Assembly (NCBI RefSeq): GCF_023073355.1
Contig: NZ_JADPJI010000005.1
Span: 248,001-312,000 of the forward strand
From: Bradyrhizobium sp. 199
GTDB taxonomy: Bacteria; Pseudomonadota; Alphaproteobacteria; Rhizobiales; Xanthobacteraceae
Length of the DNA: 64,000 bases
Reading direction: 5' to 3'
Shown: one piece after another, positions 1-7,374 of the stretch
How the letters are laid out: each line of letters opens with the position of its first letter
Numbering within the stretch: position 1 is the stretch's first letter
Program-made: the position numbers and the translations under genes
The notes under the pieces: model-generated
What the model saw: only the letters and a program-made list of their open reading frames with translations
Database searches by the model: none
Told to the model about the DNA's origin: nothing

Positions 1-190
1 ATATTGCGGATTCGGAGGGCTATGGGGGTAGCGGGCGAGTCCAATTGGCGAATGTAGAGGCCTCCCATCGCGTTCTCGAATTCCATCACAAGGGCGTGAC
101 AAAATGCGCTGCATTCACGTGAGGAGGGATCGCTCGACGCGCAAGCCCGAGAACTCTCCCGCCATTCCATTTCCATTGCCGTTGATCGGC

Positions 191-355
191 TTTTCCCTGC
201 TTCGGCTCAGCCGATTCCCTGTTCTTTGCTTGTGAATTCCCTGATAGCGGTTCGGAATTCGCTGTTATTTTCCACCCGCCGCCCGCCAGAGGCGCGTAAG
301 TCCCGGATATTCCGGGGGTTTTTCGCAGTTTTGTCGAAATAATCGCTGTTATCAA
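191..355. repeat. Periodic TTCCCTG array in the left-edge intergenic region
   Basis: The first 369 bases hold no gene I can support. Within them TTCCCTG occurs at 193, 215 and 237, and a one-mismatch copy TTCGCTG at 258, giving spacings of 22, 22 and 21 bp. A further similar unit (ATCGCTGTTATC) follows near 342. Just before it, CCCGGA-TAT-TCCGGG forms a short palindrome at 302-316. On the other strand the units read CAGGGAA. I recall similar spaced CAGGGAAT units in rhizobial genomes, often near tRNA genes or integrated elements, but that is memory, not a search. Bases 1-190 show nothing recognisable. Confidence 0.5.
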
Positions 356-369
356 GGACGAGATCAGCA

Positions 370-1593
370 CTACCGCTCGTCCGCGATCACCTTGCCGTCG
401 TTCGGCAGCACGCCGGGACCGACCAGATCGACGCTGCCACCGAGTTTCGTCACGGCGCGCAAGCTGGCTGCAACATCTTCGCGCAGGGCGTCGTTCACGG
501 TCGCCGTTTCCGCTTTCAGCGTCATCGCGTCGGCCTCGCCCTGTCGTGTGACGACGAGGCGCAGTCTTCCGAGCTCGGAATGTCGCTTGCCGATCTCGGC
601 GATCTGCTCGGGACGGACGAACATGCCCTTGACCTTGGTGGTCTGGTCGGCGCGGCCCATCCAGCCCTTGATGCGCATGTTGGTGCGACCGCAAGCACTC
701 GCGCCCGGCAGCGCTGCGGTGAGGTCGCCGAGAGCGAGCCGGATCCAGGGATGATGCGGGTCGAGCGAGGTCACCACGATCTCCCCAACGTCGCCGGGGG
801 CCACGGGATCGCCGGTGCCGGGCTTGACGATCTCCAGGATCAGGTCCTCGTTGACGACCATGCCTTCACGAGCCTCGGTCTCGAACGCGATGAGGCCGAG
901 ATCGGCGGTGCCGAAGGCCTGGTACGCGTCGACGCCGCGCGCCTTGATCTCGGCCTGCAGCGAAGGCGGGAACGCGGCACCCGACACCAGCGCGCGCTTG
1001 ATCGAGGAGACGTCGCGGCCCGAGTTCGCCGCGGCATCGAGCAATATCTTCAGGAAGTCCGGCGTGCCGCTGTAGCCAATCGGCCGGTAGGCCTCGATCA
1101 GCTCGAACTGCTGCTCGGTATTGCCGGGCCCTGCCGGGATCACGGCGCAGCCAAGCGCACGCGCCGACGCATCGAAGATGAAGCCGCCAGGGGTGAGATG
1201 ATAGCTGAAGGTGTTGAGGACGACGTCATCGGGGCGGAACCCGGCCGCGAACAGCGCCCTTGCGCCGCGCCAGGGATCGGCCTGCCGTCCCTCCGGCTCG
1301 AAGATCGGGCCGGGCGAGGTGAAGAGGCGGGCGAACGAGCCGGGGGCCGCGGCCACGAAGCCTCCGAAGGGCGCAGAGGCCTTGTGCAGGGCGGGCAGGT
1401 CCGACTTCCGCAACACCGGCAGGCTCGCCAGTGCCGCTCTAGAGGTCACGTCCGTGGGATCGAGACCCCTTAGCCGCTCGGCATAGGCCGGGGCGGCTAT
1501 CGCAGCCCGCAGCACCTCCGGCAGACGGGAGAACAGGTCGGCCTCGCGCGCTGCTGGCTCACGCGTCTCGCGGGCGTCGTAATGGGCGGTCAT
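370..1593 (-). CDS. Phenylacetate-CoA ligase (PaaK)-like adenylate-forming enzyme
   Basis: This 407-residue protein belongs to the ANL/PaaK-like adenylate-forming enzymes, which activate a carboxylic acid as an acyl-AMP and usually pass it to CoA. Matching landmarks are YSGTPDFL near the middle, the GTADLGLIAFE segment where PaaK proteins have their Y-G-x-(S/T)-E-type motif, LGDLTAALPG for the conserved GDL, MFVRPEQI for the C-terminal hinge region, and a near-terminal lysine in DGKVIADER. The nucleotide P-loop is degenerate: TSPGPIFEPEG stands where PaaK has SSGTTGxPT. Substrate is therefore unknown; an aromatic acid is only a guess, encouraged by the neighbouring transporter and second CoA ligase. 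It ends in TAG at 370 and is divergent from the epimerase gene at 1680. Confidence 0.72.
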   Translation of the reverse strand: MTAHYDARETREPAAREADLFSRLPEVLRAAIAAPAYAERLRGLDPTDVTSRAALASLPVLRKSDLPALHKASAPFGGFVAAAPGSFARLFTSPGPIFEPEGRQADPWRGARALFAAGFRPDDVVLNTFSYHLTPGGFIFDASARALGCAVIPAGPGNTEQQFELIEAYRPIGYSGTPDFLKILLDAAANSGRDVSSIKRALVSGAAFPPSLQAEIKARGVDAYQAFGTADLGLIAFETEAREGMVVNEDLILEIVKPGTGDPVAPGDVGEIVVTSLDPHHPWIRLALGDLTAALPGASACGRTNMRIKGWMGRADQTTKVKGMFVRPEQIAEIGKRHSELGRLRLVVTRQGEADAMTLKAETATVNDALREDVAASLRAVTKLGGSVDLVGPGVLPNDGKVIADER

Positions 1594-1679
1594 GGCTGTT
1601 CTTTCCGTGTTGGCATCCGTTGCGCGTCGCCACCGGCATGGGTATCAGACCGCCATTGGTCAGGCCTAAAGGGGACCCG

Positions 1680-2831
1680 ATGGCGGACAAGGGAAGCATT
1701 GCGGCGAATGAGGCTGCGGACGTCGTCGCGCGCCTGAAGCGCCGCATGGTCGACGAGGCGCTGCCGCTGTGGTCGACGGTAGGCTGGGATCATGCCGAGG
1801 GCGGCTTCATCGACCGGCTGCACCGCGATGGTACTGCGGATTCGGCCGCGCCGCGGCGGGTGTTCGTGCAGGCCCGCCAGATCTGGTGCTACGCCAAGGC
1901 GGCGCAGATGGGCTGGTACCCTGAGGGGCGCGCCATTGCGCTGAAGGGGCTGGAGCATCTGCTGGCCAAAGCCAAAGCGCCTGACGGCCGGCCGGGTTAT
2001 GTGCACCGGCTGACGCCGGAGGGCGTGGTGCTCGACGGCCGGCGCGATGCCTATGACCACGCCTTCATCCTGTTCACGCTCGCGACCGTCTATGCGCTCG
2101 ACCAGGATGCGCAGGTTCGTGCCGAGATCGATGCGCTGCTCGCCTTTCTCGACGACCAACTCCGCTCGCCGCATGGGGGCGTGCACGAAGGCCTTCCGGT
2201 CTCGCTGCCGCGCCGGCAGAACCCGCACATGCATCTGTTCGAGGCGATGATCGCGTGCTTCGACGCGACCCACGATTTGTCGTTCCAGAACCGAGCCGGC
2301 GAGTTCTTCGCGCTGTTCCTGGCGAATCTCTACGACAGGCAGAAGCGCATCCTGACGGAGTATTTCGAGGAGGACTGGTCGAAGATCGAGCGGGTCAGCG
2401 TCGAGCCGGGGCACCAGGCGGAATGGGTCTGGCTGCTGAAGGGGTTCGAACGCATCACAGGCTGCCCGACCGGGCAGCGCCGCGCTGAACTCCTGGCCAC
2501 CGCGCTGCGCTATCGTGACGAGGCCACGGGCTGCCTGATCGACGAGGGGGACGACATCGGCAATATCCGCCGCAGCACGCGCCGGCTGTGGCCGCAGACG
2601 GAGATCGCGAAGGCGTGGATCGCGCAGGCCGAATCCGGCGAGGCGGGCGCAGCGGACGAGGCGCGCGCGGCGCTGGTGCGGCTCGAACGGCATTATCTCA
2701 GCCATCCCGTGAGGGGCGGCTGGTACGACCAGTTCGATCGCGACGGCAAGTCGCTGGTCGACACCATTCCTGCGTCGTCGTTCTATCATGTTCTCTGCGC
2801 CGTCACGGAAGCTGAGCAGGTTCTGGCTTAA
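1680..2831 (+). CDS. AGE family epimerase/isomerase (N-acylglucosamine 2-epimerase fold)
   Basis: The predicted 383-residue cytosolic protein resembles the AGE family of (alpha/alpha)6-barrel sugar epimerases and aldose-ketose isomerases (N-acylglucosamine 2-epimerase, mannose or YihS-type isomerases). Family-type segments include the N-terminal LPLWSTVGWDHAEGGFIDRL, YDHAFILF, an EPGHQAEWVWLLK stretch with the conserved His, and a C-terminal GGWYDQFDRDGK. I take ATG 1680 rather than the upstream in-frame TTG at 1620, because 1680 has GGGGA just before it and the homologous part begins soon after. The preferred sugar cannot be read from sequence. It runs towards the livF gene on the opposite strand, with a dispersed repeat between them. 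Confidence 0.78.
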   Translation: MADKGSIAANEAADVVARLKRRMVDEALPLWSTVGWDHAEGGFIDRLHRDGTADSAAPRRVFVQARQIWCYAKAAQMGWYPEGRAIALKGLEHLLAKAKAPDGRPGYVHRLTPEGVVLDGRRDAYDHAFILFTLATVYALDQDAQVRAEIDALLAFLDDQLRSPHGGVHEGLPVSLPRRQNPHMHLFEAMIACFDATHDLSFQNRAGEFFALFLANLYDRQKRILTEYFEEDWSKIERVSVEPGHQAEWVWLLKGFERITGCPTGQRRAELLATALRYRDEATGCLIDEGDDIGNIRRSTRRLWPQTEIAKAWIAQAESGEAGAADEARAALVRLERHYLSHPVRGGWYDQFDRDGKSLVDTIPASSFYHVLCAVTEAEQVLA

Positions 2832-2847
2832 GCGTCTCTCTTTTTGG

Positions 2848-2895
2848 CGCGTTTTCTTCACGCGAACCGGTCCCGCTTCGCTTGAAAACGCTACG
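2848..2895. repeat. Short dispersed palindromic repeat, copy 1 (CGTTTTCTTC...GAAAACG type)
   Basis: The segment begins GCGTTTTCTTCACGCGAACC and ends CGCTTGAAAACGCTACG, so its ends are roughly inverted repeats. A second copy with the same wording lies at 23371-23416, downstream of the other livF. This copy sits between two convergent genes, overlapping neither. It is a non-coding interspersed repeat of a kind I recall from Bradyrhizobium. Confidence 0.6.
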
Positions 2896-3738
2896 TCAAA
2901 GCCAGCGCTTGCGCCGCTTGAAGCTCTTGAGGTTCTTGAAGCTCTTGCGCTGGTCGCCCGCGCCGCCGAGGTAGAATTCCTTGACGTCCTCGTTGTCGCG
3001 CAGCTCATCGGCGGTGCCGTCGAGCACGACCTTACCCTGCTCCATGATGTAGCCATGGCTCGCCACCGACAGCGCGGCGCGCGCGTTCTGCTCGACCAGG
3101 AGAATGGTCACGCCGAGGTCGCGGTTGATCTTCTGGATGATCGAAAACACCTCTTTCACCAGCAGCGGCGACAGGCCCATCGACGGCTCGTCCATCAGGA
3201 TCATCTTCGGGCGTGCCATCAGCGCGCGGCCGATCGCGAGCATCTGCTGCTCGCCGCCGGAGAGATAGCCGGCAAGGCCGGTGCGCTCCTTCAGGCGCGG
3301 GAAATAATTGAAGACCATGTCGAGGTCCGCGCCGACCTCGCGGTCCCTGCGGGTGAAGGCGCCCAGCTTGAGGTTCTCCAGGGATGTCATGTCGGCCACG
3401 ATGCGCCGCCCTTCCATCACCTGGAAGATGCCGCGGCGAACGATCTTGTCGGGGTCAATGCCGTTGATCCGCTCGTTCTCGAACACGATTTCGCCGCGCG
3501 TGACCTCGCCGTCCTCGGTCTTGAGCAGCCCCGAGATCGCCTTCAGCGTCGTCGACTTGCCGGCGCCGTTGGCGCCGAGCAGCGCCACGATCGCGCCCTT
3601 GGGCACGTCGAGGCTGAGGCCGCGCAGCACCAGGATGACGTCATCATATACGACCTCGATGTTGCGCACGGCGAGGAGGGGCGGCGCGGGGACCACAACG
3701 GTCGGCTTAGCGCGGGAGGTTTCGAGGGTGTCGGTCAT
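2896..3738 (-). CDS. livF: Branched-chain/HAAT-type ABC transporter ATPase LivF
   Basis: One of two ATPase subunits of the importer encoded by this operon; it binds the membrane permeases on the cytoplasmic face. Of 280 residues, Walker A is GANGAGKST at 55-63, the signature LSGGEQQ starts near 159, and Walker B MILMDEP lies near 179-185, followed by the LivF-typical EQN (VEQNARAAL). The protein has about 20 extra N-terminal residues and a basic C-terminal tail (SFKNLKSFKRRKRWL), so it is longer than the usual ~235-residue LivF. It is the last gene of the minus-strand operon, 123 bp after the binding-protein gene, with a perfect hairpin in that gap. Confidence 0.92.
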   Translation of the reverse strand: MTDTLETSRAKPTVVVPAPPLLAVRNIEVVYDDVILVLRGLSLDVPKGAIVALLGANGAGKSTTLKAISGLLKTEDGEVTRGEIVFENERINGIDPDKIVRRGIFQVMEGRRIVADMTSLENLKLGAFTRRDREVGADLDMVFNYFPRLKERTGLAGYLSGGEQQMLAIGRALMARPKMILMDEPSMGLSPLLVKEVFSIIQKINRDLGVTILLVEQNARAALSVASHGYIMEQGKVVLDGTADELRDNEDVKEFYLGGAGDQRKSFKNLKSFKRRKRWL

Positions 3739-3761
3739 TTTGTTGCCGCCAAGTTACTGCG

Positions 3762-3848
3762 CTCGTCATGCCCGGGCTCGTTCCGGGCACCGACGTACTT
3801 CATGCCGCGAGGTCGGGCGTCATGGCCGGGACAAGCCCGGCCATGACG
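3762..3848. repeat. Palindromic intergenic repeat (GTCATGGCCGGG type) between SBP and livF
   Basis: A perfect inverted repeat occupies 3818-3848: arms CGTCATGGCCGGG and CCCGGCCATGACG with the 5-base loop ACAAG. A related, less perfect copy (GTCATGCCCGGGCTCGTTCCGGGCA) lies at 3765-3789. In the operon mRNA (minus strand) the hairpin forms right after the substrate-binding-protein stop codon, so it could protect the upstream message or reduce livF expression. I recall the motif as very common in Bradyrhizobium intergenic DNA. Confidence 0.7.
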
Positions 3849-3861
3849 CTCGAGGTTGATC

Positions 3862-5145
3862 TCACCAGCCCAGCAATTCTGGCTTGCGCGGCAGCTCGAC
3901 GGTCTTGACCTTCTCGAGCTTGATCGTGCCCTTGGCCATGAGATCGTTGAGGTCGCCGTCGGTCGCGCCCGAGATCTTGGTGCGATAGAGATCAACCTTC
4001 AGCGTGCCGCGATGGTCCTTGTCGGTCCAGGTCGAGGGATTGCAGACGCCATCCATTCCGGCCGGCACCCAATCCTTCTTCTGGTAAAAGCCCTTGGCGA
4101 CGTTGTCACCGGTGGGGCCGCCGTTCTTGGCGGCCCAGTCGATCGCCTCCTTCATGTACAGCGCCGAGCAGACGGCCGCGATGTAGTGCACGGGACGATA
4201 GACCTTGCCGCTGGGATCGGACATCTTCGAGATCTCCATTACCGTCTTCATGCCCGGCGCATCGCCGCCCCAGCTCACCGCGGTGCGCAAGGGGAAGATC
4301 ACGCCGTTGGCGGCGTCGCCTGCGGTCTTGGCGGCGTTCTCGTCCATGCCCCAGACATTGCCCATGAACTGGATCTCGACGCCGGCGGTCTTGCAGGCCT
4401 TCATCACCGAGATGTTGGAGGCGGCGGTGTTGCCGAGATAGGCGTAGTTGGCGCCCGAGGATTTCAGGCTCAGGCACTGCGCGCTATAGTCGCCCGGCGC
4501 GAGCGCGAACACCAGTGGCGGCAGCACCTCGAAGCCGAGCTCCTGCGCCATCGCTTCACCGGCAGCCTTGGGCGCGTTCGGGTAGGGGTGGTTTGCGCCC
4601 ATGTGCACGAATTTCGCCTTGCCGGACCTGCCCTTGGCCTTCCAGTCTTCGGCGGCCCAGATCAGCATCGCGCGCAGCGAGTCCGAATAGCTCGGGCCAT
4701 AGAAGAAATTGTAGGGCGCAGGCTTGGCCTTGCCGCTGACGCCTTCGGGATCGGTGAGGGCGGCAGCATAGGAGCCGGACATGTCGGGAATTTTGTCCTG
4801 GGCGAGGAAGCCGGTCAGCGCCTCGGTGTCGGCGGTGCCCCAGCCCATGATCGCTGCGACCTTGCTCTCCGGCGCCGACCACTTCTTGTAGAGCGCGATC
4901 GCACGCGGCACCTGATAGCCATAGTCGTTGGTGTCGACGTTGAGCTGCTTGCCGCCGACGCCGCCGTTCTTGTTGACCCAGGCGAAGGTGTCGGCGACGG
5001 CCTGGCCGAAGGGCGTGCCGACGTCGGAGGTGCCGCCGGAATAATCAGCGAGGTGCCCGATTGCGATCTGCGCCTGTGCGCCGGCCGAAAATGCGGCGAT
5101 CGCGATGGCGAGCGATGCGGTGCTCAAAAGGGACTTCATCGTCAT
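3862..5145 (-). CDS. ABC transporter substrate-binding protein (LivK/HAAT family)
   Basis: This 427-residue periplasmic type I binding protein captures the ligand for the LivHMGF importer. An N-terminal Sec signal peptide is visible (MTMKSLLSTASLAIAIAAFSAGAQA, likely cut before QIAIG). The mature protein opens with the IGHLADYSGGTSDVG strand-loop and is about 30-50 residues longer than classical LivJ/LivK. It belongs to the HAAT binding proteins that often serve aromatic acids, amides or short acids rather than leucine; the ligand is not evident. The start ATG 5145 has a good upstream GGAGG (CCGGAGGAACC on the coding strand). It lies between livM (45 bp upstream) and livF, and a hairpin follows its stop codon. 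Confidence 0.88.
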   Translation of the reverse strand: MTMKSLLSTASLAIAIAAFSAGAQAQIAIGHLADYSGGTSDVGTPFGQAVADTFAWVNKNGGVGGKQLNVDTNDYGYQVPRAIALYKKWSAPESKVAAIMGWGTADTEALTGFLAQDKIPDMSGSYAAALTDPEGVSGKAKPAPYNFFYGPSYSDSLRAMLIWAAEDWKAKGRSGKAKFVHMGANHPYPNAPKAAGEAMAQELGFEVLPPLVFALAPGDYSAQCLSLKSSGANYAYLGNTAASNISVMKACKTAGVEIQFMGNVWGMDENAAKTAGDAANGVIFPLRTAVSWGGDAPGMKTVMEISKMSDPSGKVYRPVHYIAAVCSALYMKEAIDWAAKNGGPTGDNVAKGFYQKKDWVPAGMDGVCNPSTWTDKDHRGTLKVDLYRTKISGATDGDLNDLMAKGTIKLEKVKTVELPRKPELLGW

Positions 5146-5189
5146 GGGTCGGTTCCTCCGGTTTTATTGTTCAAGTGAAGTTGCCGCGC

Positions 5190-6263
5190 TCAATGCGAGA
5201 ACGGGTAGAGTTTCCAGTACGCCTTGATCTGCCGCCAGCGATGCGCGAGCCCGTCGGGCTCGAACATCAGGAACGCGATGATGATCACCCCGATCGCGAT
5301 CTCGCGCAGGAAGGTGATGTTGGTGTTAAGCGACAGCGCCTTGTCGATCGCGCCGCCTTTCAAATAGTGGCTGATGAACTCCATCGCCTCCGGCAGCAAC
5401 ACCACGAAGGCGGTGCCCATCAGGGTGCCCATGATCGAGCCGGTGCCGCCGATGATGATCATGGCGAGGAACAGGATCGAGCGCTCGATGCCGAAGCCCT
5501 CCTGCGACACCACGAGCTGGTAATGCGCATAGAGCGCGCCTGCGATGCCGGCAAAAAAGGCGGCGAGCCCGAACGACAGCGTCCGGTACTTCGTCAGGTT
5601 GATGCCCATGATCTCGGCGGAGAGATAATGGTCCCGGATCGCCACCAGTGCACGGCCGTCGCGGGTTCGCATCAGATTGGTGACGAGGACGTAGCTGGCC
5701 AGCACATAGGCCAGCACGACGTAGAAATATTGTTTGTCGCCGCGGAGCGTGTAGCCGAAGATCGAGAACGGGTTTGCGCTGGCCGGTACGGAGCCGCCGG
5801 TGAACCACTCGGCGCGGGAGAAGAAGTCGAGCAGGATGTATTGCGCCGCGAGCGTCGCAATGACGAGATAGAGCCCCTTCAGCCGGGCCGCCGGAATGCC
5901 GAAGATCAGGCCCACCAGCGCGGTGACGACGCCCGCGAGCGGGATTGCGAAGAATACGGGGATCGGCGCGTTGTTGGAGATGTAGGCCGAGGTGAAGGCG
6001 CCGAGCAGGAAGAAGGCGGCGTGTCCGATCGATATCTGGCCGGTGAAGCCGACGAGGATATTCAGGCCGAGTGCCGCGATCGAAAATATACCGATCTGAA
6101 TCAGGATGCTGAGCCAGTATCCGCCAAAGAACTGCGGCACGAAGCACAGGGCGAGCATGCCCGCGATCGCGAAGTTGCGGCTGGTCGTGGTCGGGAAGAT
6201 CGTGGTGTCCGCCGCGTACGAGGTGCGGAAATCACCAGCAGGAATGAGGGCAGGGCCGGGCAT
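5190..6263 (-). CDS. livM: ABC transporter permease LivM
   Basis: A 357-residue inner-membrane permease, the second transmembrane subunit of the importer. It shows the LivM hallmark region GLNILVGFTGQISIGHAAFFLLGAF about 70-95 residues from the N-terminus and further hydrophobic segments such as VFFAIPLAGVVTALVGLIFG and SILFLAMIIIGGTGSIMG, the latter near the EAA-like ATPase-contact loop. Its start codon lies 3 bp after the livH stop, so the two are translationally close. Length agrees with the family (roughly 320-420). Confidence 0.92.
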   Translation of the reverse strand: MPGPALIPAGDFRTSYAADTTIFPTTTSRNFAIAGMLALCFVPQFFGGYWLSILIQIGIFSIAALGLNILVGFTGQISIGHAAFFLLGAFTSAYISNNAPIPVFFAIPLAGVVTALVGLIFGIPAARLKGLYLVIATLAAQYILLDFFSRAEWFTGGSVPASANPFSIFGYTLRGDKQYFYVVLAYVLASYVLVTNLMRTRDGRALVAIRDHYLSAEIMGINLTKYRTLSFGLAAFFAGIAGALYAHYQLVVSQEGFGIERSILFLAMIIIGGTGSIMGTLMGTAFVVLLPEAMEFISHYLKGGAIDKALSLNTNITFLREIAIGVIIIAFLMFEPDGLAHRWRQIKAYWKLYPFSH

Positions 6264-6266
6264 GGG

Positions 6267-7160
6267 TCAGATCCGCTCGATGTCATGGGTGCCGAATAGG
6301 CCGTAGGGCTTGATCATCAGCACGATGATTAGGACGTAGAACGGCGCGATCTCGTAGAGATTGCCCCAGTGCAGATACTCGCTGTCGACATATTGCGCGA
6401 CGTTCTCGAGCAAGCCGATGATGATGCCACCAAGCACGGCGCCGCCGACGGAGTCCAGTCCGCCGAGGATTGCCGCCGGAAACACCTTGATGCCGTAGCC
6501 GGCAAGGCCCGACGACACGCCGTTCACGACCGCGACGACGACACCTGCGACGGCCGATACCGTCGCCGAGATCGCCCAGGCCATCGCGAACACGCTCTTG
6601 ACGGAAATGCCGAGCGATTGTGCGACCTGCTGGTTGAAGGCGGTGGCGCGCATCGCAAGGCCATATTTCGAGGCGCGGAAGAACCAGGCCATGCCGATCA
6701 TCATCGCGACCGACACCACAAGGCTCATGACATAGACGGTCTGGATCTGGAGACCGAACAGGCTGACCGACTGACTCTCGAACACGCGCGGGAACGGCTG
6801 CGGATTGACGCCGAACATCCATTTCAGCGTCGCCTGCAGCACGGTGGAGAGCCCGATCGTCACCATGATGACCGAGATGATGGGCTCGCCGATCATCGGC
6901 CGCAGGATCAGGACCTGGACCGCAATGCCGAACACGAACATGAACACCAGTGTCAACGGCATGCCGATCCAGAACGGCACCTCGTATTTCGCCAGCAGGG
7001 CCCAGCACACCCAGGCGCCGACCAGCAGCAGCTCGCCTTGCGCAAAATTGACGACCTGCGTCGCCTTGTAGATCAGCACGAACGACATCGCGACCACGCC
7101 ATAGAGCGTGCCGACCACGAGGCCGTTGACCAGGAGCTGGATGAGGAAGGCGGTGTTCAT
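6267..7160 (-). CDS. livH: ABC transporter permease LivH
   Basis: A 297-residue inner-membrane permease of the high-affinity branched-chain-type importer. The N-terminal LLVNGLVVGTLYGVVAMSFVLIYKATQVVNFAQGE is the canonical LivH opening, and ALLGGIIIGLLEN-type text (here AVLGGIIIGLLENVAQY) marks the conserved C-terminal half. Around eight hydrophobic segments are apparent. It follows the acyl-CoA ligase gene by about 214 bp, a gap filled by a palindromic repeat, and is itself followed directly by livM. Confidence 0.92.
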   Translation of the reverse strand: MNTAFLIQLLVNGLVVGTLYGVVAMSFVLIYKATQVVNFAQGELLLVGAWVCWALLAKYEVPFWIGMPLTLVFMFVFGIAVQVLILRPMIGEPIISVIMVTIGLSTVLQATLKWMFGVNPQPFPRVFESQSVSLFGLQIQTVYVMSLVVSVAMMIGMAWFFRASKYGLAMRATAFNQQVAQSLGISVKSVFAMAWAISATVSAVAGVVVAVVNGVSSGLAGYGIKVFPAAILGGLDSVGGAVLGGIIIGLLENVAQYVDSEYLHWGNLYEIAPFYVLIIVLMIKPYGLFGTHDIERI

Positions 7161-7196
7161 GCAGTGATGCTCGCTGAGAAGTCCGGCGCGCTCTTC

Positions 7197-7342
7197 CCCT
7201 CTCCCCTTGTGGGAGAGGGTGGCTTCGCGAAGCGAAGACGGGTGACGGGTTCTCTCGGCAGGGGCGGTGCGGCGAGAGGACCCCTCACCCGAGTGAGGGT
7301 GTAGGTGATGGCGGAGATGCCCTCTCCCGCAAGGGGAGAGGG
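7197..7342. repeat. Palindromic intergenic repeat (CCCTCTCCC...GGGAGAGGG family), copy A
   Basis: Two hairpins (CCCTCTCCCCTTGTGGGAGAGGG at 7197-7219 and CCCTCTCCCGCAAGGGGAGAGGG at 7320-7342) bracket a centre with CCTCACCCGAGTGAGG. The same layout occurs at 19836-19953, 27671-27790 and 53761-53884. This copy lies inside the liv operon between the acyl-CoA ligase and livH genes. Confidence 0.78.
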
Positions 7343-7374
7343 CGCATCGGCTGACAGCGCCCTGTAAAAAGAAA

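Noticed and set aside
1..86. Minus-strand frame starting at 86 (MEFENAMGGLYIRQLDSP...) open at the window edge
   Set aside because: Only 28 codons are visible, with no recognisable motif or ribosome site; it lies beside the repeat array and cannot be judged without flanking sequence.
86..694. Minus-strand 202-codon frame
   Set aside because: Its first half is a shifted frame of the PaaK-like gene and the rest reads through the CAGGGAA repeats.
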